A stretch of 64,000 nucleotides of DNA from contig NZ_JAFMTB010000002.1 of assembly GCF_017916475.1 (NCBI RefSeq), positions 310,001-374,000 of the forward strand, read 5' to 3'. The position numbers were made by a program, and so were the translations under genes. Below, piece after piece: positions 9,828 through 17,432 of the stretch; position 1 is the stretch's first letter, and each line of letters opens with the position of its first letter. The notes beneath the pieces are model-generated. The model had not been told where the DNA came from, did no database searches, and saw only the letters and a list, made by a program, of their open reading frames with translations. The DNA comes from Patulibacter sp. SYSU D01012 (GTDB lineage: Bacteria; Actinomycetota; Thermoleophilia; Solirubrobacterales; Solirubrobacteraceae).

Positions 9828-10577
9828 TCAGTCCGCGGCGCCGCCGGCCGGCACGGGCGCCCACGGCGCGGCGCCCGCGTCCCACAGCGCGTTGAGGCGC
9901 AGCGCGTCCTTGTAGGTGTCCATGCACGCCCAGAAGCCGTCGTGGCGGTGGCTCTGCAGGCGGCCGGCCGCGGCGAGGCGCTCGAACGGCTCGCGCTCCA
10001 GGACGCAGTCCGCGTCGAGGACGTCGAAGACGTCGGGCTCCAGGCGCATGAACCCCGCGTTGATCCAGTGCGTCGTGCGCGGCTTCTCGCGGAAGCCCAC
10101 GATCGCGCCGTCGGGCGCCAGGTCGGCCACGCCGAACGGCAGCTCGGGGCGCACGACGGTGATCGTCGCCGTGCGCCCGCCCGCCGCGTGGGCGGCCTCG
10201 AGCGCGTCCAGCCGGACGTCGGCGACGCCGTCGCCGTAGGTCAGGTGGAACGGCTCGCCGTCCAGGCGGTCGCGCAGGCGGTGCACGCGGCCGCCGGTCT
10301 CGGTGTCGGGGCCCGTGTCGACGCACGCGACCTCGACCCCGGCCGGCCAGGCGATGCCGGCGACGGCCTCGGCGACGAGGGGCGCGCGGTACCCCGTCGC
10401 CAACAGGAAGCGGCGGGCGCCCTGGGCGGCGTACAGCTCGACGACGTGCTGCAGGATCGGCCGGCCGCCGATCGGCGTGAGCGGCTTGGGCAGCTCGCGG
10501 CCCGCCCCCAGGCGGGTGCCGCGCCCGCCGCAGAGGACGACGACGGGCCGGTCGGGCGGTGCTCCTGCGCTCCCCAC
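9828..10577 (-). CDS. rfbF: Glucose-1-phosphate cytidylyltransferase (RfbF-like)
   Basis: Transfers CMP from CTP to glucose-1-phosphate, giving CDP-glucose. 249 residues: N-terminal pyrophosphorylase signature VVLCGGRGTRLG with PKPLTPIGGRPILQH, then YGDGVADVRLDAL, EKPRTTHWINAGFM, LEREPFERLA and RHDGFWACMDT, all matching the RfbF/DdhA pattern. The GTG start at 10577 is the only reasonable one. It has no Shine-Dalgarno sequence, but a TAGACT hexamer ends seven bases before it. First gene of a two-gene unit with the dehydratase. Confidence 0.88.
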   Translation of the reverse strand: MGSAGAPPDRPVVVLCGGRGTRLGAGRELPKPLTPIGGRPILQHVVELYAAQGARRFLLATGYRAPLVAEAVAGIAWPAGVEVACVDTGPDTETGGRVHRLRDRLDGEPFHLTYGDGVADVRLDALEAAHAAGGRTATITVVRPELPFGVADLAPDGAIVGFREKPRTTHWINAGFMRLEPDVFDVLDADCVLEREPFERLAAAGRLQSHRHDGFWACMDTYKDALRLNALWDAGAAPWAPVPAGGAAD

Positions 10578-10584
10578 GGCCGGC

Positions 10585-10590
10585 AGTCTA
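10585..10590 (-). promoter_or_regulatory. -10 element before the cytidylyltransferase
   Basis: TAGACT on the minus strand, seven bases before the GTG start; consistent with a leaderless transcript. Confidence 0.45.
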
Positions 10591-10616
10591 TGCGCGGGGC
10601 GCGCCGGCGACGGACC

Positions 10617-10650
10617 GCCCCGCGTGCGGGCGGCCCCGGCCCCGCGGGGC
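10617..10650 (-). terminator. Hairpin after the SDR gene
   Basis: Arms GCCCCGCG and CGCGGGGC (8 bp) with an 18-base GC-rich loop, immediately after the SDR stop codon. No U-tract, as is usual in high-GC actinobacteria. Confidence 0.45.
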
Positions 10651-10651
10651 G

Positions 10652-11377
10652 CTACATCATGCGCTCGCCGGGCCGCACGAACTGGATCTCGGGGACGCAG
10701 CAGGCGGGCGAGGTGCGCAGGAGGAAGCGCACGGACTCGGCGATGTCCGCCGGGGTCATCATCGCGGTGGCGTCGACCTGCTCCTTGACGAAGTCGGTCA
10801 TCGGCGTGTCGACGAAGCCCGGGCAGAGCGCCGTGCTCTTGATGCCCTCGGCGGAGAGCTCGCGGTGCATGGACTCCGTCCAGTTGACGACGCCGGCCTT
10901 CGTCGCGGCGTAGACCGACAGCCACGCCTCGCCGAACTTCGCCGTGATCGACGCCGTGTTGACCACGAGGGCGCCCTTGTGCTCGCGGCCCGCGGCGCGC
11001 AGCAGCTCGATGGCCTCGCGGTAGAAGAGCATCGTCGAGCGCAGGTTGACGCCGATCTGCAGGTCGACGTGCTTCGTCTTCAGCTCGCCGACGGGCGCGC
11101 CGATGCCGATGCCGGCGTTGTTGACGAGGACGTCGAGGCGGCCGTAGCGCTCGCGGTGCTCGGCGACGACGCGGCGGACCTCGTCCTCCTCCTGGAGGGC
11201 GGCGGCGACGTCGAGGACCTCGAACCCCTCGCCGCGCAGCTCCTCCGCCGCGGCGGCGAGCTTCTCGGGCCGGCGGGCCGCGAGCGTGAGGGCGTAGCCC
11301 TCCTGCCCGAGGACGCGGGCGATGGCCAGGCCGATGCCGCTGCTGGCTCCGGTGACGATGGCGGCGCGGGTGGTCAT
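10652..11377 (-). CDS. Short-chain dehydrogenase/reductase
   Basis: Classical SDR oxidoreductase of 241 residues: cofactor motif TGASSGIG near residue 9, NNAG near 88, catalytic Ser in NTASITAKFG and YAATK (Tyr-x3-Lys) near 155, and CPGFVDTPM after it. The basic residues after the first strand (AARRPEK) suggest NADP(H) preference. Its ATG overlaps the TetR stop by four bases (ATGA), so regulator and enzyme form one operon, divergent from an acyl-CoA dehydrogenase. Substrate unknown; the neighbourhood suggests a fatty acyl or similar intermediate. Confidence 0.88.
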   Translation of the reverse strand: MTTRAAIVTGASSGIGLAIARVLGQEGYALTLAARRPEKLAAAAEELRGEGFEVLDVAAALQEEDEVRRVVAEHRERYGRLDVLVNNAGIGIGAPVGELKTKHVDLQIGVNLRSTMLFYREAIELLRAAGREHKGALVVNTASITAKFGEAWLSVYAATKAGVVNWTESMHRELSAEGIKSTALCPGFVDTPMTDFVKEQVDATAMMTPADIAESVRFLLRTSPACCVPEIQFVRPGERMM

Positions 11378-12033
11378 GTGGTGCTCTCTCCCTGGTCTGC
11401 TGGTTCGGTCGGGTCGGCGGGGGCGGTGAGGACGGCGTGCAGGAGGCGGCCGACGGGCACGTCGAGGCGCTCGAGCTCGCCGGTGCGGCCATCGGCCACG
11501 GCGTCGAGGATCAGCTCGGTCATTGCGCCGACGATCGCGGCGGCCGTCGTGGCGTCGAGCGGCCGCAGCTCGGGGTTCTCGCGGCGGACGTCGTCGACGA
11601 TCTCGCGCAGGGCGTCCGCGGTGGCGCGGTGCATGCGCCGACGGAGGGCGAGCGCCTCGGGGCCCGCGGCCTGGATCTCCATCGTGAACGTGCGCGTGAC
11701 GGCGGGGGCGTCGACGAGGACCGCCAGGTACGCCCGCAGCGCGGCGCGCAGGCGCTCCGGCCACGGCCCGTCGCCGGCGGCGCCCGCGCGCATCCGGCGC
11801 ACCAGGCCGCGGTTGCCGCGCCGGTAGGACTCGAGGAAGCACGCGAGCTTGTCGTCGAAGTGCTCGTAGAACGTGCGCTTGGAGACGTGCGCCTCGCGCA
11901 CGACGTCGGCGATCGTCGTGGCGGCGTAGCCCTTCTCGGCGACGACGGTGCCGATGGCGCGCAGCAGCCGACGGCGCTGGTCGTCCCCGCGGGAGCGGGC
12001 GGACGGCGGGGTGTCGGGCGGGGACGCGGGCAC
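11374..12033 (-). CDS. TetR family transcriptional regulator
   Basis: 219 residues with a TetR helix-turn-helix at about 22-68 (LLRAIGTVVAEKGYAATTIADVVREAHVSKRTFYEHF, cited here only by its key residues TIADV and KRTFYEHF) and a helical ligand-binding C-terminus. It is the first gene of the operon with the SDR and diverges from the acyl-CoA dehydrogenase. The 116-base gap between them holds several GGTACC-centred repeats that are good operator candidates. It probably represses both directions until an acyl-type ligand binds; the ligand is not identifiable here. Confidence 0.88.
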   Translation of the reverse strand: MPASPPDTPPSARSRGDDQRRRLLRAIGTVVAEKGYAATTIADVVREAHVSKRTFYEHFDDKLACFLESYRRGNRGLVRRMRAGAAGDGPWPERLRAALRAYLAVLVDAPAVTRTFTMEIQAAGPEALALRRRMHRATADALREIVDDVRRENPELRPLDATTAAAIVGAMTELILDAVADGRTGELERLDVPVGRLLHAVLTAPADPTEPADQGESTT

Positions 12034-12048
12034 GGGGCGAGCGGGGGT

Positions 12049-12114
12049 GTTCGTGCGAACTGGTACCGCGTGGTACCGTCCGCGTCGACCCCGGCGGTAC
12101 GCGACGGTACCAGT
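12049..12114. promoter_or_regulatory. Operator cluster between TetR and acyl-CoA dehydrogenase
   Basis: Contains GTTCGTGCGAAC (12049-12060), ACTGGTACCG (12059-12068), a second GTGGTACCGTC (12070-12080), then GGTAC again near 12097 and CGGTACCAGT (12105-12114). The first and last GGTACC elements are exact inverted copies of each other (ACTGGTACCG and CGGTACCAGT). Four GGTAC units in 66 bases between divergent genes point to binding of the adjacent TetR protein. Confidence 0.6.
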
Positions 12115-12149
12115 CGGGGATCCACGACGAGCGTCCCGAGGAGCACCCC

Positions 12150-13406
12150 GTGTCCGGTCCCACCGCCCCGCCCATCGACGGCATCGGCTTCAGCGTCCCC
12201 AGCGAGCTGCGCTGGGTCATCGACGAGGTGCGCGCGTTCGTGCGCGAGGACGCGATCCCGGCCGAGGCCGAGGTCGCCGACCCGAACGACATCGCGGCGT
12301 CCTGGCCCGTCGTCGAGCGCCTGCGCGACCGCGCCCGCGAGCGCGGCATCTTCTCGCCCAACCTGCCCGAGGAATGGGGCGGGCTGGGCATCGGCGTCGT
12401 CGGCACCGCGCTGATCTCGCAGGAGCTCGGCGTCAGCCCGCTCGCCTCGCTGGGCCTGAACGTCATGGCCCCGGACGAGGGCAACATGCACACGCTGATC
12501 CAGGCAGGCACGCCAGAGCAGCAGGAGCGCTGGCTGCGGCCGCTCGCGGAGGGCCGGATCCGCTCGTGCTTCGCGATGACCGAGCCCGACGTCGCCTCCT
12601 CGGACCCGACGAACCTGCAGACGACGGCCGTGCGCGATGGGGACGAGTGGGTCCTGAACGGCCGCAAGTGGTTCATCACGGGCGCGGAGGGCGCCGCCTT
12701 CTCCATCGTCGTCGCGAAGACGTCGGACGAGCCCGGCAAGGGCCACCGCAACTACTCGCTGATCCTCGTCCCGACCGACACGCCGGGCTGGGAGATCGTC
12801 CGCGATCCCGACATCATCGGCGCGCACTTCGTCGGCGGCCACCCCGAGATCCGGATGACCGACGTGCGGGTGCCCGCGGCGAACCTGCTCGGGGACGAGG
12901 GCGCCGGCTTCGTCATCGCGCAGCAGCGCCTGGCGATCGGCCGGCTGGCGCACGCGATGCGCTGGATCGGCGTGTCGCAGCGCGCGCTCGACCTGACGTC
13001 GGCGCGCCTGCAGGAGCGCGACGCGTTCGGCGTGCCGCTCGCCAAGCACCAGGCGCTGCAGTTCTTCATCGCCGACAGCGCGATCGACCTGTACGCGTCG
13101 CGGATGATGGTCCTCAACGCCGCCTGGAAGGTGCAGCACGACCTGCCGCACCGCCAGGAGATCGCGATGGTCAAGACGTTCGTCGCCGAGGCGTTCGGCC
13201 GGATCCTGGACCGCGCCGTGCAGATCTACGGCTCGCACGGCGTCTCCACGGCCGACTTCCCGATCGCGCAGTGGTACGCGGACTCGCGGGCCGCGCGGAT
13301 CTACGACGGCGCGAGCGAGGTGCACCGGATGACGATCGCCCGCACGCTGCTCAAGCTCGCCCGCGAGGGCGGCTCGACGGCGTCGGGCTGCGGCGCGCTG
13401 GACTGA
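12150..13406 (+). CDS. Acyl-CoA dehydrogenase family protein
   Basis: FAD-dependent acyl-CoA dehydrogenase of 418 residues, of the ACAD10/11-like branch. Visible: N-terminal helical domain, CFAMTEPDVASSDPTNLQ near 140 (flavin and substrate contacts), WVLNGRKWFITGA near 170, and the C-terminal IYGSHGVSTADFPIAQWYAD followed by IYDGASEVHR. In many family members a Glu occupies the base position in the corresponding IYEG segment; here it is Asp or lies elsewhere, so the catalytic base cannot be fixed from sequence. GTG start preceded by GAGGAG seven bases upstream. Divergent from, and probably controlled by, the TetR gene. Confidence 0.9.
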   Translation: MSGPTAPPIDGIGFSVPSELRWVIDEVRAFVREDAIPAEAEVADPNDIAASWPVVERLRDRARERGIFSPNLPEEWGGLGIGVVGTALISQELGVSPLASLGLNVMAPDEGNMHTLIQAGTPEQQERWLRPLAEGRIRSCFAMTEPDVASSDPTNLQTTAVRDGDEWVLNGRKWFITGAEGAAFSIVVAKTSDEPGKGHRNYSLILVPTDTPGWEIVRDPDIIGAHFVGGHPEIRMTDVRVPAANLLGDEGAGFVIAQQRLAIGRLAHAMRWIGVSQRALDLTSARLQERDAFGVPLAKHQALQFFIADSAIDLYASRMMVLNAAWKVQHDLPHRQEIAMVKTFVAEAFGRILDRAVQIYGSHGVSTADFPIAQWYADSRAARIYDGASEVHRMTIARTLLKLAREGGSTASGCGALD

Positions 13407-13421
13407 CCCGGTCCGGCCGTC

Positions 13422-13458
13422 CGGCGACCGCCGTCCCCTCGGCGAACGGTGGTCGCCG
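13422..13458 (+). terminator. Hairpin after the acyl-CoA dehydrogenase
   Basis: Arms CGGCGACC and GGTCGCCG with an inner CCGT/ACGG pairing, starting 16 bases after the stop codon. No U-tract. Confidence 0.45.
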
Positions 13459-13535
13459 CGCCGCGGCCGGCGGCGGCGCGCGGGAACGCCTTGGACACGA
13501 CCGCGGCGCGCCGGGGCCCTAGGATGCGGAGCCAC

Positions 13536-14915
13536 ATGACGGTCCCCGCTGAGATCTTCAAGGCCTACGACATCCGCGGCATCGCCGGGGAGCAGATCGA
13601 CGCCGACGCCGCCCACCGCATCGGCCGCGCGTTCGCGCGCGTCATCGCGAAGCTGGCCGGCAAGGACGTGGCCGACGTCAGCGTGGCCGTCGGGCGCGAC
13701 ATGCGGCTCTCCGCGCCCGAGCTGCTCGCGGCCTACCGCGACGGCATCGTGCTCGAGGGCGCGACGGTCCTGGACCTCGGGCAGGTCGGCACCGAGATGC
13801 TCTACTGGACCGTCGGCTCGCGCGGGCTGGACGGCGGCCTGATGTGCACCGCCTCGCACAACCCGAAGGCGTACACGGGCGCGAAGCTCGTCGAGAAGGG
13901 CGCCCTGGCGCTGTCCGGCGACCGCGGCATCGGCGAGATCCGCGACCTCGTCCTCGGCGATCTCGGCGACCCCGCGTCGAGCACCCCCGGCACCGTCACC
14001 CACGAGGACGTCTACGACGCGTTCCAGCAGGCCGCGCTCGAGTTCATCGACCCGGCGAAGATCAAGCCGCTGAAGGTCGTCGTCGACGGCGGCAACGGCA
14101 TGGCCGGCCCGATGGTCGGCCCGATCCTGCGCCACCTCGGGCTCGACGTCGTCGAGACGTACTGGACGCCGAACGGCGAGTTCCCCGACCACGAGCCCAA
14201 CCCGCTCCTGCCCGAGAACCGCGAGTTCATCATCGACAAGGTGCGCGAGACCGGCGCCGACCTGGGCATCGCGTGGGACGGCGACGCGGACCGCTGCTTC
14301 TTCATCGACGACGAGGGCCGGTTCGTCGACGGGGACTTCCTCACCGCGCTGCTCGCCGAGGCGCTGCTCGAGAAGCAGCCCGGGTCGACGATCCTCTACG
14401 ACTGCCGCGCCTCGCGCGCCGTCGCCGACACCGTCGAGGCCGCCGGCGGCACCGCGCTGATCAACCGCGTGGGCCACGCGTTCTTCAAGAGCCGCATGCC
14501 GAAGGAGGGCGCGATCTTCGGCGGCGAGGTCTCGGGCCACTACTACTTCGAGAGGTTCTCCAACGCCGACTCGGGCACGCTGCCCGCGCTGCTGATCCTG
14601 GAGCTGCTCTCGGAGTCCGGCAAGCGGCTGTCCGAGCTCGTCGGCCGCTTCCACCAGAAGTACTTCATCTCGGGCGAGATCAACTCGACCGTCGAGGACG
14701 CCGACGCGAAGATGGCCGAGATCGAGGAGCGCTACGGCGCGACGGACGCGACCATCACCCACGTCGACGGCGTGTCGGTGGACTACGAGGACTGGCACTT
14801 CAACGTGCGCAAGTCCAACACCGAGCCGCTGCTGCGCCTGTGCCTGGAGTCCCTGGTGTCCGTGGAGGACATGGAGCGCCGGCGCGACGAGGTCCTCGGC
14901 CTGATCCGGGGCTGA
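13536..14915 (+). CDS. manB: Phosphomannomutase/phosphoglucomutase
   Basis: Alpha-D-phosphohexomutase of 459 residues that interconverts hexose-6-phosphate and hexose-1-phosphate, feeding nucleotide-sugar synthesis. Visible: substrate start FKAYDIRGIAGEQ near 8, phosphoserine loop MCTASHNPKAYTG near 105, metal-binding DGDADRCFFID near 245, sugar-binding GGEVSGHYYF near 330, and the phosphate-binding C-terminus RKSNTEPLLRLCLE. ATG at 13536 chosen (M-T-V-P); GGAG lies four bases before it. Another ATG at 13524 is possible, and a TAGGAT hexamer at 13520 overlaps that region. The next gene overlaps its stop codon. Confidence 0.94.
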   Translation: MTVPAEIFKAYDIRGIAGEQIDADAAHRIGRAFARVIAKLAGKDVADVSVAVGRDMRLSAPELLAAYRDGIVLEGATVLDLGQVGTEMLYWTVGSRGLDGGLMCTASHNPKAYTGAKLVEKGALALSGDRGIGEIRDLVLGDLGDPASSTPGTVTHEDVYDAFQQAALEFIDPAKIKPLKVVVDGGNGMAGPMVGPILRHLGLDVVETYWTPNGEFPDHEPNPLLPENREFIIDKVRETGADLGIAWDGDADRCFFIDDEGRFVDGDFLTALLAEALLEKQPGSTILYDCRASRAVADTVEAAGGTALINRVGHAFFKSRMPKEGAIFGGEVSGHYYFERFSNADSGTLPALLILELLSESGKRLSELVGRFHQKYFISGEINSTVEDADAKMAEIEERYGATDATITHVDGVSVDYEDWHFNVRKSNTEPLLRLCLESLVSVEDMERRRDEVLGLIRG

Positions 14916-15958
14916 TCACGCTCTCCCCCGCTCCCGGGCCCGGCCACCCCGCGGCGGCCGCGCTCGGGATCCATCCCATCCCGCTCCCCACGCCGTTCCC
15001 GGTGGGCCCGGTGACGGCGTGGCTGCTGCTGGGCGACCCGCTGACCCTCGTCGACGCGGGGCCCGCCAGCGCCGCCGCGCTCGTCGCGCTCGAGGACGGC
15101 CTGGCCGCCCACGGCCTGCGCGTCGCCGACCTGGAGCGCGTCGCGTTCACCCACGAGCACGCCGACCACGTGGGCCTGGGCAGCGTCGTCGCGGCCCGCT
15201 CGGGCGCGGAGACCGTCGCGATCGACGCGCTTGCCGGGCGCCTGGCCGACCCGCACGGCCACGGCGAGCGCGAGACGGCGTTCCTCGTGTCCGTCCTGGT
15301 CCGCCACGGGGTGCCGCGCGACCTGGCGGTCGCGCTGTCGGGGCCGCAGCGCCAGCAACGCGCGTGGGCCGGCGAGCCGCTTGCCGTCGACCACGCCCTG
15401 CCCTCGGGCGGAACCGTCGCGCTGGGCGGCCGCACGTGGGAGCTCGTGCTGCGCCCCGGGCACTCCCAGACCGACACGCTCTACGTCGATCGCGCCGACG
15501 GCATCGTGCTGGGCGGCGACCACCTGCTCGCCCGGGTGTCGTCCAACCCCCTGATGGCGTGCGCGCCGACGCGGCTGGCGCCCGGCGCCGGCCCCGACCC
15601 CGGCGCTGACGACCGGGTGGCGTCGCTGCCGGGGTACGTCGCCGGGCTGCGGGCGACGGCGGCCGAGGCGCCCGCGGTGGTCCTGGGCGGGCACGGCGCG
15701 GCGGTCGACGACGCGCCGGCGCTCGTCGCGGAGCGCCTGCGGGGGCACGAGCGGCGCTGGCGGCGGGTCGCGGGGCTGCTGGCCCCGGAGGGCTCGACGG
15801 CGTTCGCGGTGGCGCGCGAGATGTGGGGCGACACCGCGCTGCGGCAGCCGCTGCTCTGCGTGTCCGAGGTGCTCGGGCACCTGGACCTGCTCGCGCGCGA
15901 GGGCGGCGCGATCGCGCGCCGGGACGGCGAGGTCGAGCGCTGGACGGCCGTCGGCTGA
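14915..15958 (+). CDS. Metallo-beta-lactamase fold hydrolase (no canonical start codon)
   Basis: MBL-fold metal hydrolase with the zinc motif THEHADHVG near residue 75, GHSQTDTLYV, and a downstream GGDHLL. The C-terminal 100 residues are helical, as in the LACTB2/glyoxalase II-like group. Reaction unknown. The conserved first strand (GIHPIPLPTPFPVGPVTAWLL) begins about 20 codons after the mutase stop, but there is no ATG, GTG or TTG in frame before it. Candidates are ATC at 14915, overlapping the mutase TGA (used here), CTG at 14912, or GTG at 15002, which would remove part of the first strand. Translational coupling to the mutase is likely. Confidence 0.8.
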   Translation: MTLSPAPGPGHPAAAALGIHPIPLPTPFPVGPVTAWLLLGDPLTLVDAGPASAAALVALEDGLAAHGLRVADLERVAFTHEHADHVGLGSVVAARSGAETVAIDALAGRLADPHGHGERETAFLVSVLVRHGVPRDLAVALSGPQRQQRAWAGEPLAVDHALPSGGTVALGGRTWELVLRPGHSQTDTLYVDRADGIVLGGDHLLARVSSNPLMACAPTRLAPGAGPDPGADDRVASLPGYVAGLRATAAEAPAVVLGGHGAAVDDAPALVAERLRGHERRWRRVAGLLAPEGSTAFAVAREMWGDTALRQPLLCVSEVLGHLDLLAREGGAIARRDGEVERWTAVG

Positions 15959-15986
15959 CGGCCGCCCCGGCCGCGCGTCGTCGGAT

Positions 15987-16002
15987 CGCGCCGCGCGGCG
16001 CG
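15987..16002. terminator. GC palindrome between convergent genes
   Basis: CGCGCCGC followed directly by its complement GCGGCGCG, flanked by partly complementary GGCCGCGCGTC and GACGCGCGCGGCC. It lies between the convergent MBL hydrolase and RpiR genes; candidate shared terminator. Confidence 0.35.
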
Positions 16003-16043
16003 GGACGCGCGCGGCCCTCGGCGGGCACGCGCGGGCCCGCGGG

Positions 16044-16925
16044 CTACTTCAGGCGGTAGGCGCGGATGCGGTCCGCGCGGGCGCCGTCGTTCGCGTAGAC
16101 GCCCTGCGCCATCGCCTGCAGCAGCGAGAGCAGCGCGACGTGCGAGCGCACGAAGGACGGGGAGTTGCTCGAGTAGAAGAGGCTGTGCTGCGCGAGCTTC
16201 GCGGCGTCGGAGAGCGTCGCGTCGGTGATGGCGATCGTCGACGCGCGGCGGTGCCGGGCGAGCTGGAGCGAGCGGACGACGAGGGGGTGCGCGCGGCCGG
16301 CGGTGATGCCGACGAGCACCGCGTTCTCGTCCAGGCGCGCCAGACGGGCCCGGCCCTCCTGGGCGTGGCTGGCCACGATGTCCGTCGGGATCCCGAGCAG
16401 CATGAGCAGGTGGCGGAAGTACGTGCCGAAGTACGCCACCTGGTCGGCCGCGACGATGATCACGCGGTCGGCCTTCGAGATCTCGGCGACCGCCGCGTCG
16501 AGCGTGCTGCGGGAGAGCCGGCGGGCGGTCTCCTCGACGGCCAGGTGGTCGGCGGCGATCGACGCCTCGCCCGGGCTCTGGTCCAGCCCGAAGAGCGGCT
16601 CGGCGTCGCCGCCGCCGGTCGCGGCGCCGCGGGCCTCGACGCGCCGGCGGTACTCGTCGCGGGCGGCGTCCTGCAGGTCGGGGAAGCCGTGGAAGCCGAG
16701 CGCCTGGCTGAAGCGGACCACCGTCGAGCTCGAGGTGTTCGCGCGCCGCGCGAGCTCCTCGGCCGTCTGGAAGGCCACCTCGTCCAGGTGGTCGACGATG
16801 TACTGCGCGACGTCCTTCTGCGACCGGGAGAACTCGTCGAAGCGCGACTGGATGTACTCCGTGAGCGTCTGGTGGTCGACGATGGGCGCGAGTGCAGTCG
16901 TGGAAGAGGAGGCCGTGCGCTTCAT
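16044..16925 (-). CDS. RpiR/MurR-type transcriptional regulator (HTH plus SIS domain)
   Basis: 293 residues. Residues 15-90 form the RpiR helix-turn-helix (SRSQKDVAQYIVDH, AEELARRANTSSSTVVRFSQALGF). Residues 130-280 form a SIS sugar-phosphate-binding domain (DRVIIVAADQVAYFGTYFRHLL; VLVGITAGRAHPLVV). Such proteins sense a phosphosugar and control sugar catabolism or cell-wall recycling genes. ATG at 16925 chosen; a longer frame would run into the tRNA gene. No sugar operon is adjacent on the same strand, so its target is not visible here. Convergent with the MBL hydrolase and divergent from tRNA-CAU. Confidence 0.87.
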   Translation of the reverse strand: MKRTASSSTTALAPIVDHQTLTEYIQSRFDEFSRSQKDVAQYIVDHLDEVAFQTAEELARRANTSSSTVVRFSQALGFHGFPDLQDAARDEYRRRVEARGAATGGGDAEPLFGLDQSPGEASIAADHLAVEETARRLSRSTLDAAVAEISKADRVIIVAADQVAYFGTYFRHLLMLLGIPTDIVASHAQEGRARLARLDENAVLVGITAGRAHPLVVRSLQLARHRRASTIAITDATLSDAAKLAQHSLFYSSNSPSFVRSHVALLSLLQAMAQGVYANDGARADRIRAYRLK

Positions 16926-17045
16926 GGGCGGTGAGGTGTTCGTCCCCGTGCCGCGCGTTCCTTCCCGCGAGTCTCGCCATCTCGTCCACGACGCCCCCGG
17001 GCCGGGCGCTCTGGCACCCTTCCGCGTGGCGCCCCGCGGCGCCCC

Positions 17046-17118
17046 GGGCCGATAGCTCAACGGTTAGAGCCGCGAACTCATAATTCGTCCGATCCGGGTT
17101 CGAATCCCGGTCGGCCCA
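17046..17118 (+). tRNA. tRNA with anticodon CAU, probably tRNA-Ile2 (lysidine type)
   Basis: Full cloverleaf by eye: acceptor GGGCCGA/TCGGCCC, D stem GCTC/GAGC, anticodon stem GCGAA/TTCGT (one G-T pair), loop CTCATAA with anticodon CAT, T arm CCGGG-TTCGAAT-CCCGG, discriminator A, no encoded CCA. CAU can be elongator Met, initiator Met or Ile2. Pairs C4-G69 and C5-G68 are those recognised by the lysidine synthetase TilS in E. coli, and initiator features are absent, which favours Ile2. Elongator Met is not excluded. Confidence 0.9.
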
Positions 17119-17432
17119 CTCGTCGCGAGGCCCTGCACCCGCCGGACAACCGTTTCGCACGCGCCGCTCCGAGGTCTGCCGTGGGAGGGCCGCGCGGCAA
17201 CAGGGTGCCAACGCACGCTCCGCCGATGCGGTCGGGTCGGTGTCGTCGGACCGGCGCGGGTCGTACCGATGCGGCGGGCCGGCGTCTCGGACGCCGTCGA
17301 GCTTCCGAGACCACGAGCCGACGTCTTCCCGACTCGTCGTCCGCGTGCGGGGGACGACCTGCAGCCTCTTCTCGCATGGCCGTCCGTTCTAGCGGGCTCA
17401 AGGAGGACGAGGCGTACGCCGTTAGGTAATGG
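17119..17432. other. 314-base gap with no recognisable gene
   Basis: Between tRNA-CAU and the secreted protein at 17433. It is slightly less GC-rich than its surroundings. I see no open frame with credible start and codon use, no clear promoter pair, and no tRNA. GGTAAT (17425-17430) lies just before the next start. Confidence 0.5.

Noticed and set aside
12049-12060. GTTCGTGCGAAC as a LexA box
   Set aside because: The half-sites are in the opposite order (GTTCG-N2-CGAAC) to the LexA core CGAAC-N4-GTTCG.
13449-13535. Longer N-terminus for phosphomannomutase starting at GTG 13449
   Set aside because: The extra residues do not align with the family; the ATG at 13536 gives the normal start and has a ribosome site.
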